Origin: Methylotenera_A sp031429035
GTDB taxonomy: Bacteria; Pseudomonadota; Gammaproteobacteria; Burkholderiales; Methylophilaceae
Direction of reading: 5' to 3'
Length of the DNA: 15,641 bases
NCBI GenBank assembly: GCA_031429035.1
Contig: JANOYU010000019.1
Coordinates: 1 to 15,641 of the forward strand
The position numbers and the translations under genes are program-made. Positions 13,549 through 15,641 of this stretch are shown piece after piece; within the stretch, counting starts at the first letter, position 1, and each line of letters starts with the position of its first letter. Under the pieces are notes generated by a model. It made no database searches and had not been told where the DNA came from. It worked only from the letters and a program-made list of their open reading frames with translations.

Positions 13549-14802
13549 TTACGCCTTGAGGATATAAGTATTCACCGCGCCCTTGCCTTTAATTTCAATC
13601 AGGCCACGCGATTCTAAACGATGGTTTTGTTTAAATAATTCGCTTTCTTGCAAAAGCTGATAAGTCACTTCACTCACTTGAATACTGTCTGAATGCGCCG
13701 TTTTTTCCATACGGCTGGCCATATTCACGGCATCGCCCCAAATATCATAGGCAAACTTACTGGTGCCAATCACCCCTGCCACTACTGGCCCACTGCTAAT
13801 GCCAATACGCATTTGCAATGTTTTACCCGTTTGTGCATTAAAATCAGCCAGCGCTTGCTGCATTTCTAAAGCCAATTGCGCAATCACAATCGCGTGGTCG
13901 TCGCGGGCTACTGGCGCGCCACCCACCACCATATAACCATCACCAATGGTTTTAATTTTCTCTAAACCATGATTATCTGCCAACGCATCAAAACGCGAAA
14001 ACAATTGGCTCAGTAAATCCACCAGCTCTGCAGGTGGCATGCTGGCGGTCATTTTGGTAAATCCGACAATATCAGCAAATAAAATGGTCACGTTTTCATG
14101 GCTATCGGCAATGCGCATATCGTTATCTTTTAGCCGATTAGCTATCGATTTTGGCAACACGTTTAGCAGCAACTTTTCTGATCGCACTTGTTCTAAATTA
14201 AGCTCCAGCAAAGTACGCTCCTTTTGGCTTTGAAAATAGCGCATCACCGCATATAAAATACAAGTAGTACCAATAATATTCATTAAAAAGAACGTGTCTT
14301 TAATGTGCGCCGGTATTGGTAGCGAGTTACCTGCAAACATGTAATTGAGCTTCCAAGAGAGGGCAGCCAATATAGTAAATAAGGCAAACCAAGGCGTAGA
14401 AGGCTTTGTGCCCAGTATCATCAGCGCGCCAATCGGCGACAAAATAGCCCAAATGGCAATGCCGCTAGAGGCTTCGTAACCGCCAATCGCCCATTGCATA
14501 AAAAACGGCATCACCAACAGCATCACCAATTGTGTAAAAGTAAAATATTCAAACTTTTTACTGCGGTAAAAAATCAGCAAACTGGCATAAGAAACAATGA
14601 TATACACATACGGCACCGCCGCCATCAGCGCATAGCCTTCGCCTAAGCCAGAAAGTGTGTATATCCAAAAGATGCATACCAGACTTTCGGCAAACACCAA
14701 TAGCATCAAGATAGCCTTGCCTAAGGTGGAATCAGTGGGGTTACTAATGCTGTGCCAAAATTCTCTGGTGGTAAAGCGCGCTGGCGCTGATGAATCAAGC
14801 AT
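13549..14802 (-). CDS. Membrane-anchored class III adenylate cyclase
   Basis: Makes cyclic AMP from ATP. The 417-residue product has about six membrane segments (roughly 28-50, 56-80, 88-106, 111-131, 136-156, 168-188), then a linker helix (TLLELNLEQVRSEKLLLNVL, 197-216) and PKSIANRLK, the usual entry to the catalytic domain. Metal-binding aspartates are D244 (ILFADIVGFTK) and D288 (IGDGYM). The Lys in EKIKTIGDGYM and D353 in YDIWGDAVNMASRM fit adenine rather than guanine specificity, and the Asn and Arg of NMASRM are present. This six-helix plus cyclase design senses an unknown membrane signal. It starts at ATG 14802 with only a distant GGAAA as ribosome site. It diverges from the aldehyde dehydrogenase and lies upstream of tRNA-Ser on the same strand. 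Confidence 0.93.
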   Translation of the reverse strand: MLDSSAPARFTTREFWHSISNPTDSTLGKAILMLLVFAESLVCIFWIYTLSGLGEGYALMAAVPYVYIIVSYASLLIFYRSKKFEYFTFTQLVMLLVMPFFMQWAIGGYEASSGIAIWAILSPIGALMILGTKPSTPWFALFTILAALSWKLNYMFAGNSLPIPAHIKDTFFLMNIIGTTCILYAVMRYFQSQKERTLLELNLEQVRSEKLLLNVLPKSIANRLKDNDMRIADSHENVTILFADIVGFTKMTASMPPAELVDLLSQLFSRFDALADNHGLEKIKTIGDGYMVVGGAPVARDDHAIVIAQLALEMQQALADFNAQTGKTLQMRIGISSGPVVAGVIGTSKFAYDIWGDAVNMASRMEKTAHSDSIQVSEVTYQLLQESELFKQNHRLESRGLIEIKGKGAVNTYILKA

Positions 14803-14888
14803 AAAAAGTGAATTTTCCGCTTTATTGTTATATTTATAAATTAACGAAATTAAACGTAGCTGAAACTATAGCGTATGCCAGCGCCGTG

Positions 14889-14902
14889 TGCCAGCATTGG
14901 CA
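14889..14902. promoter_or_regulatory. Dyad TGCCA-N4-TGGCA
   Basis: A 5-bp inverted repeat with a 4-nt centre lies about 90 bp upstream of the cyclase start and 245 bp upstream of the dehydrogenase. An outer ATGCCA at 14875-14880 can also pair with TGGCAT at 14898-14903. It could be an operator or a short hairpin in an RNA leader. It is short enough to be chance. Confidence 0.25.
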
Positions 14903-14960
14903 TGTAAATTAATATTATTTAACATAAATTATATTTGTAAAAAAATGCATTTTTGCTTGA

Positions 14961-14999
14961 TTTAGCTAGTGCTTAGGTTTATTGTTTAGCTCGCGCTTA
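14961..14999. repeat. Two 15-bp direct repeats upstream of aldehyde dehydrogenase
   Basis: TTTAGCTAGTGCTTA (14961-14975) and TTTAGCTCGCGCTTA (14985-14999) agree at 13 of 15 positions and start 24 bp apart. Each contains a small dyad AGC-N4-GCT. They end about 100 bp upstream of the candidate -35 box, a location where activators often bind in tandem. Confidence 0.45.
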
Positions 15000-15096
15000 C
15001 TAATAATTAAGCCATTAAATAATATATTTGGTATTAAATTTTGGCAAGATTTTAAGCTAGCAATCGCAGCACCAAAAATTAACAACGCAATGCGGG

Positions 15097-15125
15097 TTTA
15101 CACGTAGAAACACTATATTTATACA
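15097..15125 (+). promoter_or_regulatory. Predicted sigma-70 promoter of aldehyde dehydrogenase
   Basis: TTTACA (15097-15102, five of six) and TATACA (15120-15125, four of six) are 17 nt apart. Transcription would start near 15132, leaving a short leader of about 15 nt that still contains the TAGAGGA ribosome site (15134-15140). The short leader makes the call only moderate. Confidence 0.4.
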
Positions 15126-15146
15126 AGCAAAACTAGAGGAGTTAGC

Positions 15147-15641
15147 ATGAGTTTAGAATTACTAAAAGGCATGGGCGTAAAGATTCCATATAAAGCCAAA
15201 TACGATAACTACATTGGCGGCAAATGGGTTGCCCCAGTAAAAGGACAATATTTTGATGTGGTTTCGCCCATTACTGGCAAAAATTACACGCAAGCTGCGC
15301 GCTCAAGCGCTGAGGATATCGAGCTTGCATTAGATGCGGCGCATAAAGCGGCCGACGCATGGGGCAAAACATCGACCACCGAGCGCTCAAACATACTTCT
15401 CAAAATTGCAGACCGTATTGAGGCTAATTTAGATTTAATCGCCTTGGCTGACACCATTGATAACGGCAAGCCGATTCGCGAAACAGTGAATGCAGACATC
15501 CCTTTAACGGTTGACCACTTTCGTTATTTTGCTGGTTGCATTCGTGCGCAAGAAGGTTCATTAAGCGAGATTGATAACGACACCATTGCATATCACTTTT
15601 TAGAGCCTTTAGGCGTAGTTGGCCAAATTATTCCTTGGAAC
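15147..15641 (+). CDS. NAD-dependent aldehyde dehydrogenase, ExaC/AldB type, 5' part (runs off right edge)
   Basis: These enzymes oxidise aldehydes such as acetaldehyde to the acid with NAD+. The visible 165 residues open with KAKYDNYIGGKWVAPVKGQ and continue with YFDVVSPITGKNYTQAARSS, ALDAAHKAADAWGKTS and LADTIDNGKPIRE. These closely resemble ExaC/AldB proteins used with ethanol or other alcohols. The window ends at GVVGQIIPWN; that last Asn is the conserved residue that stabilises the reaction intermediate. The NAD-binding, catalytic Glu and Cys parts lie outside, so activity cannot be judged. Family members are about 505 residues, so a third is present. The ATG at 15147 has AGAGGA (15135-15140) 6 nt upstream. 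The true substrate is not predictable; formaldehyde is not the usual one for this group. Confidence 0.93.
   Translation, partial: MSLELLKGMGVKIPYKAKYDNYIGGKWVAPVKGQYFDVVSPITGKNYTQAARSSAEDIELALDAAHKAADAWGKTSTTERSNILLKIADRIEANLDLIALADTIDNGKPIRETVNADIPLTVDHFRYFAGCIRAQEGSLSEIDNDTIAYHFLEPLGVVGQIIPWN

Larger units (their letters stand above)
14803..15146. other. 344-bp divergent region between cyclase and aldehyde dehydrogenase
   Basis: No gene is seen. The AT-rich stretch holds a dyad TGCCA-GCAT-TGGCA (14889-14902), a perfect 14-bp palindrome AAAAATGCATTTTT (14941-14954), two 15-bp direct repeats (14961-14999), and a promoter candidate for the dehydrogenase (15097-15125). AT-rich sequence between 14830 and 14870 could hold the cyclase promoter, but no pair of boxes is convincing. 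Confidence 0.6.

Overview
The window looks like chromosome of a low-GC methylotrophic betaproteobacterium, most likely of the family Methylophilaceae (Methylotenera or Methylophilus type). This rests on a hexulose-6-phosphate synthase (RuMP cycle) and transaldolase next to a complete block of tetrahydromethanopterin (H4MPT)-linked C1 genes, with AT-rich intergenic DNA. Taxonomy is inferred from gene content; no search was run.

Left part (1-7672, all minus strand). In transcription order: beta-RFAP synthase (mptG-like), mtdB, an ATP-grasp ligase of the OrfY/MfnD type, mch, a RimK-like ATP-grasp ligase (Orf7 type), a CitG-like protein (Orf5 type), then tal, then the 5' part of hps, which runs off the left edge. 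The first six are closely packed and form a likely operon for making H4MPT (and perhaps methylofuran) and oxidising formaldehyde-derived C1 units. tal and hps belong to the RuMP cycle and seem to have their own promoters. A GC-rich palindromic repeat of a type scattered through many proteobacterial genomes sits between mch and the RimK-like gene and appears to supply that gene's ribosome binding site in front of a TTG start. A 28-bp tandem duplication covers the tal stop codon. hps has a near-consensus promoter bordered by a 16-bp inverted repeat and a predicted leader of about 190 nt.

Middle part (7673-11079, plus strand). Divergent from the C1 operon are ppsA (PEP synthase) and ppsR (its regulatory kinase/pyrophosphorylase). 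They would feed RuMP-derived pyruvate into PEP and gluconeogenesis. The 193-bp divergent promoter region holds a perfect 7-bp dyad.

Right part (11090-15641). On the minus strand are an exported glutathione-peroxidase-like protein and, upstream of it, a two-domain chromate transporter (chrA). An unrecognised acidic 57-residue ORF follows on the plus strand. Then come tRNA-Ser(GGA) and a membrane-anchored class III adenylate cyclase, both minus strand. An AT-rich 344-bp gap with several repeats leads into the 5' part of an ExaC/AldB-type aldehyde dehydrogenase running off the right edge.

No CRISPR array, insertion sequence, prophage or canonical Rho-independent terminator was seen. The genes are ordinary for a methylotroph. 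The points of interest are the regulatory and repeat structures around hps, tal, mch and the aldehyde dehydrogenase, and the cofactor-pathway genes whose exact reactions are still uncertain.
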